NCBI GenBank assembly: GCA_022844565.1
Contig: JALHLK010000018.1
Coordinates: 1 to 64,000, forward strand
Direction of reading: 5' to 3'
Origin: Saprospiraceae bacterium
GTDB taxonomy: Bacteria; Bacteroidota; Bacteroidia; Chitinophagales; Saprospiraceae
DNA: 64,000 nt
Below, piece after piece: positions 1-6,877 of the stretch (position 1 is the stretch's first letter; each line of letters starts with the position of its first letter). Below the pieces are notes generated by a model. It was given only the letters and a program-made list of their open reading frames with translations, was not told the DNA's origin and did not search any database. Both the position numbers and the translations under genes were made by a program.

Positions 1-150
1 CAGATTTAAAAATTTAAAATGAGTTAATAAGAGTAATTATCGATTTGTAGTGAGCCAAATCAAATATGCTATTATTGATTAGCAACTACTTACGTCGATT
101 AGCTGTCAAACTCAAGAGAGCTAACAAATTAAAATGACTTTAATAAAAAC

Positions 151-369
151 TTATGTTGTCTTTTCTCCTTTGTTTTTTAGAATTTTGGTCACCTCATCCT
201 CTGATAGATTGGCATACCTAGCGATTTGGGAAATAGGCAACTTATCTTCATATAGTGAAAGTATCATTTCGATTTTCCCTTCTAATTTCCCTTCGATTTT
301 CCCTTCGATTTTCCCTTCTAATTTCCCTTCTAATTTCCCTTCGATTTTTATTGAATCATATGTACTCAT
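151..369 (-). pseudogene. Duplicated 3' fragment of an Rpn-family gene
   Basis: This 72-codon frame repeats the C-terminal end of the larger Rpn-like gene just upstream of it (418-1377, same strand). It contains the MSTY-D-SIKIEG start of the tail, about six and a half KIEG/KLEG tetrapeptide units, and the ending with EMILSLYEDKLPISQIA and NLSEDEVTKIL. It lacks the nuclease core completely. The coding similarity continues upstream of the ATG, where the reading ESLPNPVNKEF is kept, so the ATG is internal to a duplicated piece and not a true start. I read it as a by-product of a tandem duplication with a ~261-bp period. An expressed small coiled-coil-like peptide cannot be excluded. Confidence 0.75.
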
Positions 370-683
370 AAACTCTTTATTAACAGGATTAGGTAACGAT
401 TCTATAATTGTGGTAGATCAGTTTATGCTTTTGTTTTGTAGAATTTTGGTCACCTCATCCTCTGATAGATTGGCATACTTAGCGATTTGGGAAATAGGCA
501 ACTTATCTTCATATAGTGAAAGTATCATTTCGATTTTCCCTTCTAATTTCCCTTCTAATTTCCCTTCTAATTTCCCTTCGATTTTCCCTTCGATTTTCCC
601 TTCGATTTTCCCCTCGATTTTTATCGCTTCATATGTACTCATAAACTCTTTATTGACAGGATTAGGTAAAGATTCTATAATTG
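179..683. repeat. Tandem duplication of ~235 bp with internal 12-bp repeats
   Basis: Two near-identical blocks lie head to tail at about 179-410 and 440-683, beginning with the same AGAATTTTGGTCACCTCATC. Each contains a run of 12-bp units (CCCTTCGATTTT or CCCTTCTAATTT) that encode K-I-E-G or K-L-E-G on the minus strand. The second block has one 12-bp unit more than the first, and the order of I and L units differs. This shows that unit number and order drift by slippage. Confidence 0.85.
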
Positions 684-1377
684 ATATAACTTCTGCTGTA
701 TCAATTTTTGTGTTATTTAGCTTGTAAACAAAGAATAAGGTTATAAAGTTCCTTTCGACATCATCAAATTTTTTCAGTGCCAAGATTCTTTTTAACCGTT
801 CAGTAAAAGCTTTGAAATCAACTTTTGGATCATGGCCAGCAAGTGCAATCAACAGCATTACGTCAGTGATAGCATCCAAAGTTTGATCGCTAAGAGCATT
901 GAGTGCCATGAATACAAAATCAAAAGTAGGGATGTATTTTTTAATTTCTTCGGGATACTCATCAAATAAATCATGAAGGGTAGGAACTTTCCATTCCTTT
1001 TTCCCTTGATAATAGATAAATGGTATGATGGGCACTATTTCGACTCTGTCCTTGATTTCCCTAACCCACTGACTAAATACATAATGGCCAATTTGTAAAT
1101 GCGCATATTTGTCAGGATTTGCTTTGTGTTCAAAAAGTAACGAAACCACCAATTCCTTATGACTACTTTTTACTTTAAACTGAAACACTAAGTCAGAAAA
1201 GTATTCGTCTTGACCATCTTGGATGTATGTGGTATCCAACTTGACCATAGAGTCAATATCAATTACCTTTCTCAACTTCTCTGGCAGAAATTGCTTGAAA
1301 TACTCCTTAGCTATCCCTGGTCTGGAGAAAGTCTCCTTTACAATTTAGTCGTGTTGATTTTGGATTTTCTTTTTCAT
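418..1377 (-). pseudogene. Rpn family PD-(D/E)XK nuclease/transposase-like gene with an in-frame stop
   Basis: Rpn-family proteins are PD-(D/E)XK nucleases linked to recombination and often annotated as transposases. The product shows the family pattern: FKQFLP near the N terminus, a central YFSDLVFQFKVK and LVVSLLFEHKANPDKYAHLQIGHYV core (the E-x-K pair of the nuclease fold), and a C-terminal EGK-rich tail. The natural start appears to be the ATG at 1377-1375, giving MKKKIQNQHD followed by IVKETFSRPGIAKEY. Between D and I, where relatives have K (HDK motif), there is TAA at 1345-1347. One A-to-T change in AAA would explain it. Downstream of the stop the frame is open for over 300 codons. An internal TTG at 1275 could give a 285-residue product without the N-terminal motif. 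The gene is therefore probably inactivated recently, or the stop is a sequencing error. Confidence 0.75.
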
Positions 1378-1440
1378 GTAGTCTACCTAAATTACATGAT
1401 TCATTTTGACAATGAAGGGTTTATAATTTTATACCCCTTT

Positions 1441-2373
1441 CTACATCTTCGGCACCGCTATCTGGATATTCCTATACTCCACTGCAGTATGGTCACCTTG
1501 CAAATAGATGGGACCAGGGCTAGCCTCATCGCTGTCTATTGCACCTCCGGTGATTCCAGGAATTTCAGCCATACTAATGATTGTTTTACCATTTAACACA
1601 ACGGTGACAACTCTACCAACAATTGTGATATCGTAAATATGCCACACATCTGGGACTTTGGCAGGTAATTCTAATGCTTTAATAAAACCATATACTCCAC
1701 CGAGATTTACAACAGACGGTTCATCCGAGTCTGCAACTTGTACTTCATATCTTCCCCTCAAGTATATACCACTGTTACCACCTTTGGGAACTTTAAACTC
1801 AATACGCATTTTAAAATCAGTAAACTTTTCATTTGTTAGCAAATTAGCTCCTGATTTTGTGTTTTTGAGAATGCCGTTTTGGGCAATCCAGTTGTTGGCA
1901 TTACCTTCTGCGTACCAACCATCCAAATTTTTACCATTAAAAATGCTTCTAAATTTAGTCCACTTTGGTTCCGTGGTTTTTATCATTTTGGGGGCACGGG
2001 TACCTGTCCATTTGTATTCGTTTCCGTTGGGTTCTTTTACTTTACCAGATATTACATCACCGTTTATTTCTCCTTCTACTACGAGATCGTTGGGCTCACG
2101 GTCCCACTGAGGTGGAATACTAAAAGAAAATTTATTTCCATTTAAAGTGATTTTCGAGATGGGCCGAGCACTACCAACGATATAAACAAACTTTCCTACC
2201 TTTTGACTCATACCCGAATGATACACTTCTAACCAAGCCGGATAAGTTTTTTCATTTTTAACCACATTTATATTCCATCTGCCGTCGATTCCCTTCGCTA
2301 CCAAAGTGTTAACTGTTATTGCACAGCAAAGTAGTACAGTAAAAGCAAATTTTGTTATTAAGTTACTAAACAT
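1441..2373 (-). CDS. Secreted DUF1080 (3-keto-disaccharide hydrolase-like) protein
   Basis: The 310-residue protein begins with a clear signal peptide (about residues 1-27, hydrophobic FAFTVLLCCAITVNTLVA). A short N-terminal beta-rich part resembles a lipocalin-like fold. From about residue 137 it matches the DUF1080 concanavalin-like domain: FRSIFNGKNLDGWYAEG, W-x-x-x-x-G-x-L, RIEFKVPKGGNSGIYLRGRYEVQVADS, and a C-terminal GPIYLQGDHTAVEYRNIQI. DUF1080 proteins act on or bind sugars outside the cytoplasm; some are reported as 3-keto-disaccharide hydrolases. The specific substrate cannot be inferred. There is no T9SS sorting domain, so it is probably periplasmic or outer-membrane associated. 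It sits convergent with no operon partner and is divergent from rpsT. Confidence 0.8.
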   Translation of the reverse strand: MFSNLITKFAFTVLLCCAITVNTLVAKGIDGRWNINVVKNEKTYPAWLEVYHSGMSQKVGKFVYIVGSARPISKITLNGNKFSFSIPPQWDREPNDLVVEGEINGDVISGKVKEPNGNEYKWTGTRAPKMIKTTEPKWTKFRSIFNGKNLDGWYAEGNANNWIAQNGILKNTKSGANLLTNEKFTDFKMRIEFKVPKGGNSGIYLRGRYEVQVADSDEPSVVNLGGVYGFIKALELPAKVPDVWHIYDITIVGRVVTVVLNGKTIISMAEIPGITGGAIDSDEASPGPIYLQGDHTAVEYRNIQIAVPKM

Positions 2374-2494
2374 ATTTTTGTCTTTATTTTAGGTAAAAAT
2401 AGATTTTCTTTTCAAAATAGCATCCATTTACAGACTAAAAATAGAAGAATTTAAAAATGTTAGACAAACATTATATAATTAAAGAAATATATAT

Positions 2495-2502
2495 TACCTT
2501 TG
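2495..2502 (+). promoter_or_regulatory. Bacteroidota -7 element for rpsT
   Basis: TACCTTTG fits TAnnTTTG exactly and lies 25 bases before the rpsT ATG. The same octamer stands before rpmI at 60038, so the two ribosomal protein operons share a promoter core. Confidence 0.75.
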
Positions 2503-2526
2503 CGGTCCAATTAAAAAAGTGTATTA

Positions 2527-2781
2527 ATGGCAAACCATAAGTCAGCAAAAAAGAAAGCGAATCAAGACGCTATAATTAGATTAAGAAATAGATTCTACAA
2601 GAAAACTGCTAGAACAGCTATTGCTAAATTAAGAAACATGGAAAGTAAAGAAGAAGCTACTTCATTCCTTCCTAAAGTTGTTTCTATGATTGATAGATTA
2701 GCTAAAAAGAACACATGGCATGATAACAAAGCTTCAAACTTAAAAAGTAAGTTAATGAAGTTTGTTAACAAGTTAGTGTAA
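2527..2781 (+). CDS. rpsT: 30S ribosomal protein S20
   Basis: S20 binds 16S rRNA in the small subunit. The 84-residue basic protein starts MANHKSAKKKANQDAIIRLR, the hallmark N terminus of the family, and continues as three predicted helices rich in K and R with the usual ML-like IDRLAKKNTWHDNKASNLKSKL ending. Length is normal for the family (about 85). It is monocistronic, with its own consensus promoter upstream and a strong terminator directly downstream. Confidence 0.97.
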   Translation: MANHKSAKKKANQDAIIRLRNRFYKKTARTAIAKLRNMESKEEATSFLPKVVSMIDRLAKKNTWHDNKASNLKSKLMKFVNKLV

Positions 2782-2803
2782 GTAGCTATCATTAAAATAT
2801 AGT

Positions 2804-2840
2804 AAAAAAGGTGATCAACAAATTTTGGTCGCCTTTTTTG
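2804..2840 (+). terminator. Rho-independent terminator after rpsT
   Basis: A 13-bp stem (AAAAAAGGTGATC at 2804-2816 with GGTCGCCTTTTTT at 2827-2839, including G-U pairs) closes a 10-base loop and ends in a T run. It starts 23 bases after the rpsT stop codon. The A-rich 5' arm could also make it work on the other strand. Confidence 0.8.
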
Positions 2841-3048
2841 CATTATACCTGAAAGTCTAAAATGGGTTCCGTTAAGAAGGTCAAAAGTGCAATAAAATCA
2901 GCACTTTTTGCGACAAATTATAGCCAGTGCTATGGTGGGAAGCAAAAAGTAAGAGAAACGCCTGATTTTTCAGTAATTTTGAGCTGTAATAGGAAATCCA
3001 TTTTAGATTTTTAGGTTATATCAAATTAGATAACTTAAAAGGTTCATT

Positions 3049-3432
3049 TTGTCTGAAAATAAATTTGATAATAAACAAAAAGGAGATCTAGCAGAGGACA
3101 TAGCTTTCCAATATTTGCTGAAACTCAATTATCAAATTCATGATGTTAAGTGGCAATTTCAAAAAGCAGAAATTGATATAATTGCCCAAAAGGATGATTT
3201 TTTAGTTTTTATAGAAGTAAAAAGTCGTAAAAATATTAAATTTGGAGATCCTGCCATAATGGTCACCAAGAGAAAGCAACGATTAATTGTTTCTGCAGCT
3301 ACCCAATACATGGAGTCAATAGATTATGACGGCAATTTTCGATTTGATATCATTACGTTAGTTGGGTACGATTTAAATAAAACCACACTAGAGCATTACC
3401 AAGATGCATTTTTTCCAGGAATAGATTTTTAA
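3049..3432 (+). CDS. yraN: YraN/UPF0102 family endonuclease-fold protein
   Basis: YraN-family proteins have a PD-(D/E)XK (Holliday-junction-resolvase-like) fold; a firm biological role is not established. The 127-residue protein shows G12-x-x-x-E16 in the first helix, then E41-I-D43 and E56-V-K58, which are the expected nuclease residues, followed by a conserved block with KRKQRLIVSAATQY and FRFDIITL. Length matches the family (about 120). The start used here is TTG, with AAAAGG six bases before it; no ATG lies close by in frame. It has no evident partner gene. Confidence 0.88.
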   Translation: MSENKFDNKQKGDLAEDIAFQYLLKLNYQIHDVKWQFQKAEIDIIAQKDDFLVFIEVKSRKNIKFGDPAIMVTKRKQRLIVSAATQYMESIDYDGNFRFDIITLVGYDLNKTTLEHYQDAFFPGIDF

Positions 3433-3515
3433 TTAAGATTTTATTTTTCAAGCTAAAAAATTCTGTATTTTCATAAATATCTAGTCATACTTTATAAAAG
3501 CACAGGTAAATTTTC

Positions 3516-3523
3516 TACTTTTG
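3516..3523 (+). promoter_or_regulatory. -7 element for the TerB-like gene
   Basis: TACTTTTG matches TAnnTTTG and lies 20 bases before the ATG at 3543. Confidence 0.6.
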
Positions 3524-3542
3524 CACCATAATTAAGGAAAAT

Positions 3543-4028
3543 ATGATAGAAAATTTTGCAAACCTAAATGAAATTGAATTCAATAAGTTGAAAGCTGCCA
3601 TTGCTCAAATTACCATTCTTATTGCTGGAGCTGATGGAAAAATAGATAAAGAGGAGGCTGAATGGGCAAAAAAAGTTACTGAAATCAGGAGTTATAAAAT
3701 GCATAAAGACATAAAGCCCTATTATCAAGAAGTTGGTAAAACTTATGTGGAAGATATGAATGCCATGCTTCTGGAGTTACCTACTGATTATTTGGAGCGA
3801 GAAAAGATATTGATCAGCAATCTTTCAGAGCTAAATCAAATATTGCCAAAATTAGATGGACAAATTGGAGTAAGATTATACCAAAGTTTTAAGTCATTTG
3901 CCAACCATGTAGCTAAAGCGTCAGGAGGTTTTATGGGCTTCTTTTCTGTGGATTCAAGAGAAAGTGAATTGATACAATTATCAATGATAGAGCCAATCGA
4001 TGGCATTTTAAAAGATGAAGAAGAATAA
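3543..4028 (+). CDS. TerB-like acidic helical protein of unknown function
   Basis: The 161-residue soluble protein has no signal peptide. Residues 15-45 (KLKAAIAQITILIAGADGKIDKEEAEW split over two helices) resemble the start of TerB/DjlA-type domains, where an ADGxIDxxE segment contacts metal or partner proteins. The rest is helical and ends in an acidic DEEE. It stands alone between yraN and mscS, with its own -7 element. TerB-like domains in other bacteria are linked to stress and surface sensing, but nothing here shows a specific role. The family assignment is tentative. Confidence 0.5.
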   Translation: MIENFANLNEIEFNKLKAAIAQITILIAGADGKIDKEEAEWAKKVTEIRSYKMHKDIKPYYQEVGKTYVEDMNAMLLELPTDYLEREKILISNLSELNQILPKLDGQIGVRLYQSFKSFANHVAKASGGFMGFFSVDSRESELIQLSMIEPIDGILKDEEE

Positions 4029-4174
4029 GCATTGAATAATAAATGGATTTAGGAACTGTAAAGAAATAACATATACATTTTGACTCGTTCTTTTGCATTT
4101 TTTCATCGTTATAAATTCGTCAAGTAGCCATGGCTATTTTCCTCATTTATGCCTTGAAAAAAATCAAAATTACT

Positions 4175-5032
4175 ATGTCAAATTTGTACACTTTATTTAT
4201 TTACAGTTCCTTAGAAATAGAATATGCTGTCTATCTAAAAAAGTTTGTGGATTGGGCAGTTGTATTCATACCCAAACTTTTATTATCGGCCTTTATTGCA
4301 TATATTGGGTTTAAGTTAATTGCAAAACTAAGTCAACTTTTTGCATCCTCTCTACAAAAATCAAATGTAGAACAAGATATCTTATCCTTTTTAAGTAATA
4401 TCGTAGATGTATTGCTCAAAGTTGCGTTGGTGCTTATATGTATTTCTATTCTTGGAGTAGAAATGAGTTCTTTGGTTGCTTTAATTGCAGCGGCAGGTTT
4501 TGCTGTTGGACTCGCATTACAAGGTTTTCTAGGAAATTTTGCATCTGGTCTAACGATCGTTTTTTTCAAACCCTACAAAATAGGGGATTGGGTTTCCATA
4601 GCGGATACTTTTGGAAAAGTAAAAAGCATTCAAATTTTTAATACCATACTTGTGACACCGGGTGACAAAACAGTAGTTGTTCCTAATGGTAAAGTTACAG
4701 ATGGAATTGTCACAAACCTAAGTACGGAGGGTAAATTAAGACTCGAAATGAAGGTAAACATGCCGTATGAAGAGAGTTTCCCAAGAGTTAATCTTATTAT
4801 TATCGAGGCTTTGAAAAAGTGTTCTTCTATATTACAATCACCACCTCCTCAAATTGGTATCGAAACTTTTGACAATGCTTCGGTTGTAATTACAGTTCGG
4901 CCCTATATATTGCCTGACAATTATTGGGATGCAACATTTGAAGTCAATCAACGAATCAAAGAAGCTTTCAGCGAAAATAATGTAAAAGTGGCGTATTCAG
5001 AGGGAATTAGCTTAGGTCCAATTGGTAAATAA
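4175..5032 (+). CDS. mscS: Small-conductance mechanosensitive channel, MscS family
   Basis: MscS channels open under membrane tension and release solutes on osmotic downshock. The protein has an N-terminal membrane helix, then a second, and the pore helix TM3 shown by SSLVALIAAAGFAVGLALQG followed by FLGNFASGLTIVFFKPYKIGDWV, the signature of the family. The cytoplasmic beta domain follows with VTNLSTEGKLRLEMKVNMPY, and the C-terminal alpha/beta part with IETFDNASVVITVRPY. Length is about 285 residues, as in E. coli MscS. I take the ATG at 4175 (MSNLYTLF) as the start. An upstream ATG at 4130 would add 15 residues that look like untranslated leader. Confidence 0.92.
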   Translation: MSNLYTLFIYSSLEIEYAVYLKKFVDWAVVFIPKLLLSAFIAYIGFKLIAKLSQLFASSLQKSNVEQDILSFLSNIVDVLLKVALVLICISILGVEMSSLVALIAAAGFAVGLALQGFLGNFASGLTIVFFKPYKIGDWVSIADTFGKVKSIQIFNTILVTPGDKTVVVPNGKVTDGIVTNLSTEGKLRLEMKVNMPYEESFPRVNLIIIEALKKCSSILQSPPPQIGIETFDNASVVITVRPYILPDNYWDATFEVNQRIKEAFSENNVKVAYSEGISLGPIGK

Positions 5033-5418
5033 AGGTTCAACCATGATAATTGTTATCAGCCTTTACTTTTTTATTTCATTGATGGTTCTACTGCAAATCT
5101 AATAGAAAGTTCAGAAATTAGGGGCTAATACAATAAGATTCTTTTGAATACCTTAAGGACACATTTTTTTGAACTAATAGCTAACTGCCCAAAGCTAATA
5201 GCTTTAAACTCATTATTCATTAATATCTGCTTAGCACCCCATAGAAAATATTCAATTATTAGTTGTTTGTATTTGTTAAATTGAATTATATCTAAGCTTT
5301 ATTAATATACAGTAGATAAAATCTAAATTTAATAAATAAATGGTAGAATATATCTATTAATTTGTATAATTTGTTGTATGTTTGCATCGTGATTAAGAAG
5401 TTGATCAAAAAACATTAT
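5033..5418. other. Gene-free stretch upstream of the tRNA-like pair
   Basis: No coding frame is credible here. The stretch starts with a possible terminator for mscS: AAAGG at 5032-5036 with CCTTT at 5060-5064, enclosing TGATAA/TTATCA, then a T run. It also has a short palindrome TAGAT-AAA-ATCTA at 5313-5325 and the promoter element at 5377. The rest is AT-rich without visible structure. Confidence 0.5.
5377..5384 (+). promoter_or_regulatory. -7 element upstream of the first tRNA-like RNA
   Basis: TATGTTTG matches TAnnTTTG exactly. A start about 7 bases further on would leave a leader of roughly 28 bases before the first tRNA-like element at 5419. No protein frame follows, so the promoter most plausibly serves the RNA pair. 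Confidence 0.6.
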
Positions 5419-5576
5419 TGTGAGGTGATGAAATTGGCAGACGTGCCCTCCTGTCTCGGGGGTGGGGAATCCGAAATAAAGATAGTATAATGCCGGTTAG
5501 TTCCGACTGGGGTAGACCACCAAAGTTTTGTATTATTCCTAATCGCCCTGTGAAGGTTCGAATCCTTCTCTCACAG
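5419..5576 (+). tRNA. tRNA-like RNA 1, class II with ~89-nt variable region
   Basis: All cloverleaf parts are present. The acceptor TGTGAGG (5419-5425) pairs with TCTCACA (5569-5575). The D arm is ATG...CGT with the GG dinucleotide, of leucine-tRNA type. The anticodon stem CCCTC/GGGGG (5446-5450, 5458-5462) is followed, after the variable region, by T stem GAAGG/CCTTC with loop TTCGAAT. The anticodon loop is CTGTCTC, which would read GTC but has a pyrimidine at position 37, which is abnormal. The discriminator base is G and no CCA is encoded. The variable region (5463-5551) is far longer than the 10-25 nt of normal class II tRNAs. GGGG/CCCT closes it, and it holds a 6-bp hairpin CCGGTT/GACTGG (5493-5510). 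Amino acid identity is unclear (body Leu-like, G73 Ser-like). It may be a non-decoding tRNA-like RNA. Confidence 0.6.
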
Positions 5577-5622
5577 CATTTATCAATTCTATTTTTGATA
5601 GTAAATTTTGAAATATTGTTAT

Positions 5623-5771
5623 TGTGAGGTGATGAAATTGGCAGACGTGCCCTCCTGTCTCGGGGGTGGGGATGACATGAAAAACCTACGTAGTATTGGA
5701 TTTTATCAAGTATGAGATCCAAAACAGCCTAGGCTAAATGCCCTGTGGAGGTTCGAATCCTTCTCTCACAG
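5623..5771 (+). tRNA. tRNA-like RNA 2, class II with ~80-nt variable region
   Basis: The element repeats the 5' half of tRNA-like RNA 1 without a mismatch for about 50 bases (acceptor strand, D arm, whole anticodon arm with loop CTGTCTC). Its 3' 33 bases differ at one position only (T stem GGAGG/CCTTC). Between them the variable region (5667-5746) shares no obvious sequence with that of RNA 1. It is still closed by GGGG/CCCT and contains a separate hairpin: TTGGATTTTAT (5696-5706) pairs with ATGAGATCCAA (5712-5722) around a 5-base loop. The discriminator is G5771 and a run of seven T follows directly. The 46-base spacer to RNA 1 and the single upstream promoter suggest co-transcription. Confidence 0.6.
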
Positions 5772-5790
5772 CTTTTTTTGAAGTAGTGTT

Positions 5791-5916
5791 ATTGCATAGA
5801 TCGCATAGGTTGCATAGATTGCATAGATCCAATAGATTGCATAGATCGCAAAGGTGTCAAAGATTGCACAGGTGGTAAAGGTTGCATAGATTGCAGAGCT
5901 GGCAAAGATGGCATAA
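5791..5916. repeat. Degenerate 9-bp tandem repeat, about 14 units
   Basis: Units of the type RTTGCATAG run head to tail: attgcatag, atcgcatag, gttgcatag, attgcatag, atccaatag and so on, becoming more degenerate towards the 3' end. All three plus frames contain stops, so it is not a coding repeat. It starts 20 bases after the second tRNA-like element. Confidence 0.8.
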
Positions 5917-6073
5917 ATAGTCACTATCGCGTCAATATGGTAGACTAGGGTGTATTCACATAATTATAAAAAAAGTAAACGACTGAAGATGCGACACTGA
6001 TGGGGTCGAATATCCCTCAACTTTTAAACGATAACTATACTATCCTTACAGGATGTTTTACACGATCACTCCT

Positions 6074-6679
6074 TCACTTCAAAAAGTGATTTTCGTAATC
6101 CAAAATACTTGCATTTATCACTTCATAGGCCTTTGCCTTACCATATATTTCTGCAATCTCTACAGCAGGGTTCACGCTGGGTATTTGTTTGTAGGTCAAG
6201 AAGTAATGTACCAATCGATCAATTATGCTTTTCGGTATAGCTTCAAGGTCATGCCATTGCTGATACACCTGATCATTCAGTAAGGTAGCAATGATCTTAT
6301 CATCTGCTTCGCCATGGTCTATCATCCTTAATCCACCAATAGGCACCGCTTTTACAATGATATCACCGTGAGTAATTGGCTTCTCCGTCAGCACTAAAAT
6401 ATCTAAAGGGTCACCATCGCCTACGATATCGGTTTTTCCTACGACTTTCATACACAGCTCTGCAACTGCTTCTTTACAATATGTCTTTGGTATGAATCCA
6501 TACATTGCAGGCACGATGTTACTAAATTTTTGAGGGCGATCAATCATCAAGTATCCAGACTCTTTATCTATTTCATATTTCACTGTATCACTTGGTATGA
6601 TCTCTATAAATGCGGTAACGGTGCTTGGTGCATCAGGACCATAGGATATACCGTGCCAAGGATGTGCTTTGTATTTCAT
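6074..6679 (-). CDS. ppa: Family I inorganic pyrophosphatase
   Basis: The enzyme splits pyrophosphate into two phosphates in the cytoplasm and pulls biosynthetic reactions forward. The 201-residue protein has the family I signature DGDPLD at residues 88-93, with the three metal-binding aspartates, and the substrate region MYGFIPKTYC at 59-68. The N terminus MKYKAHPWHGISYG follows the form common in Bacteroidota. The active-site lysines and tyrosines of the core appear intact. The start ATG is clear. It is transcribed away from the tRNA-like pair and has no operon partner. A short copy of its first codons lies 3 kb upstream at 9789-9824. Confidence 0.93.
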   Translation of the reverse strand: MKYKAHPWHGISYGPDAPSTVTAFIEIIPSDTVKYEIDKESGYLMIDRPQKFSNIVPAMYGFIPKTYCKEAVAELCMKVVGKTDIVGDGDPLDILVLTEKPITHGDIIVKAVPIGGLRMIDHGEADDKIIATLLNDQVYQQWHDLEAIPKSIIDRLVHYFLTYKQIPSVNPAVEIAEIYGKAKAYEVINASILDYENHFLK

Positions 6680-6877
6680 AATTTGGTTTTGTTATTTTAA
6701 ATGTTTAACACCAAGACAGTTCAATAAAAAAATGTCCATATTTTTCTGATTTGAAGGCATGATTCTGGATAGTTTGTAATTTTTAATTCAGGGCAAAGCT
6801 ATGATTTAATTTTTAAAGGGGAGGATATTTTATGTTAAGTACGGTAAATACTTGAGGAATTAAAGGGCATATTAAGT

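Noticed and set aside
134-727. Plus-strand 197-codon frame with NFPS/IFPS repeats
   Set aside because: It is the antisense of the KIEG/KLEG repeats of the Rpn gene, whose minus-strand frame has clear family similarity.
1400-1440. Terminator between the DUF1080 and Rpn genes
   Set aside because: AAGGGTTTATAA and TTATACCCCTT pair imperfectly with mismatches in mid-stem, so the call is too weak.
5313-5325. Third copy of the feo/nqr palindrome
   Set aside because: Only 12 of 15 positions agree, and a site of this quality is expected by chance a few times in 64 kb of AT-rich DNA; kept only as a remark.
5405-5722. Minus-strand open frame of 105 codons across the tRNA-like pair
   Set aside because: It is an antisense shadow of the duplicated tRNA-like scaffold; the repeated peptide comes from the repeated RNA.
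5419-5771. tmRNA, or a group I intron inside tRNA-Leu
   Set aside because: tmRNA is about 350 nt with a tag frame and lacks an anticodon arm. Group I introns of tRNA-Leu lie in the anticodon loop and exceed 200 nt; here the insert is in the variable region.
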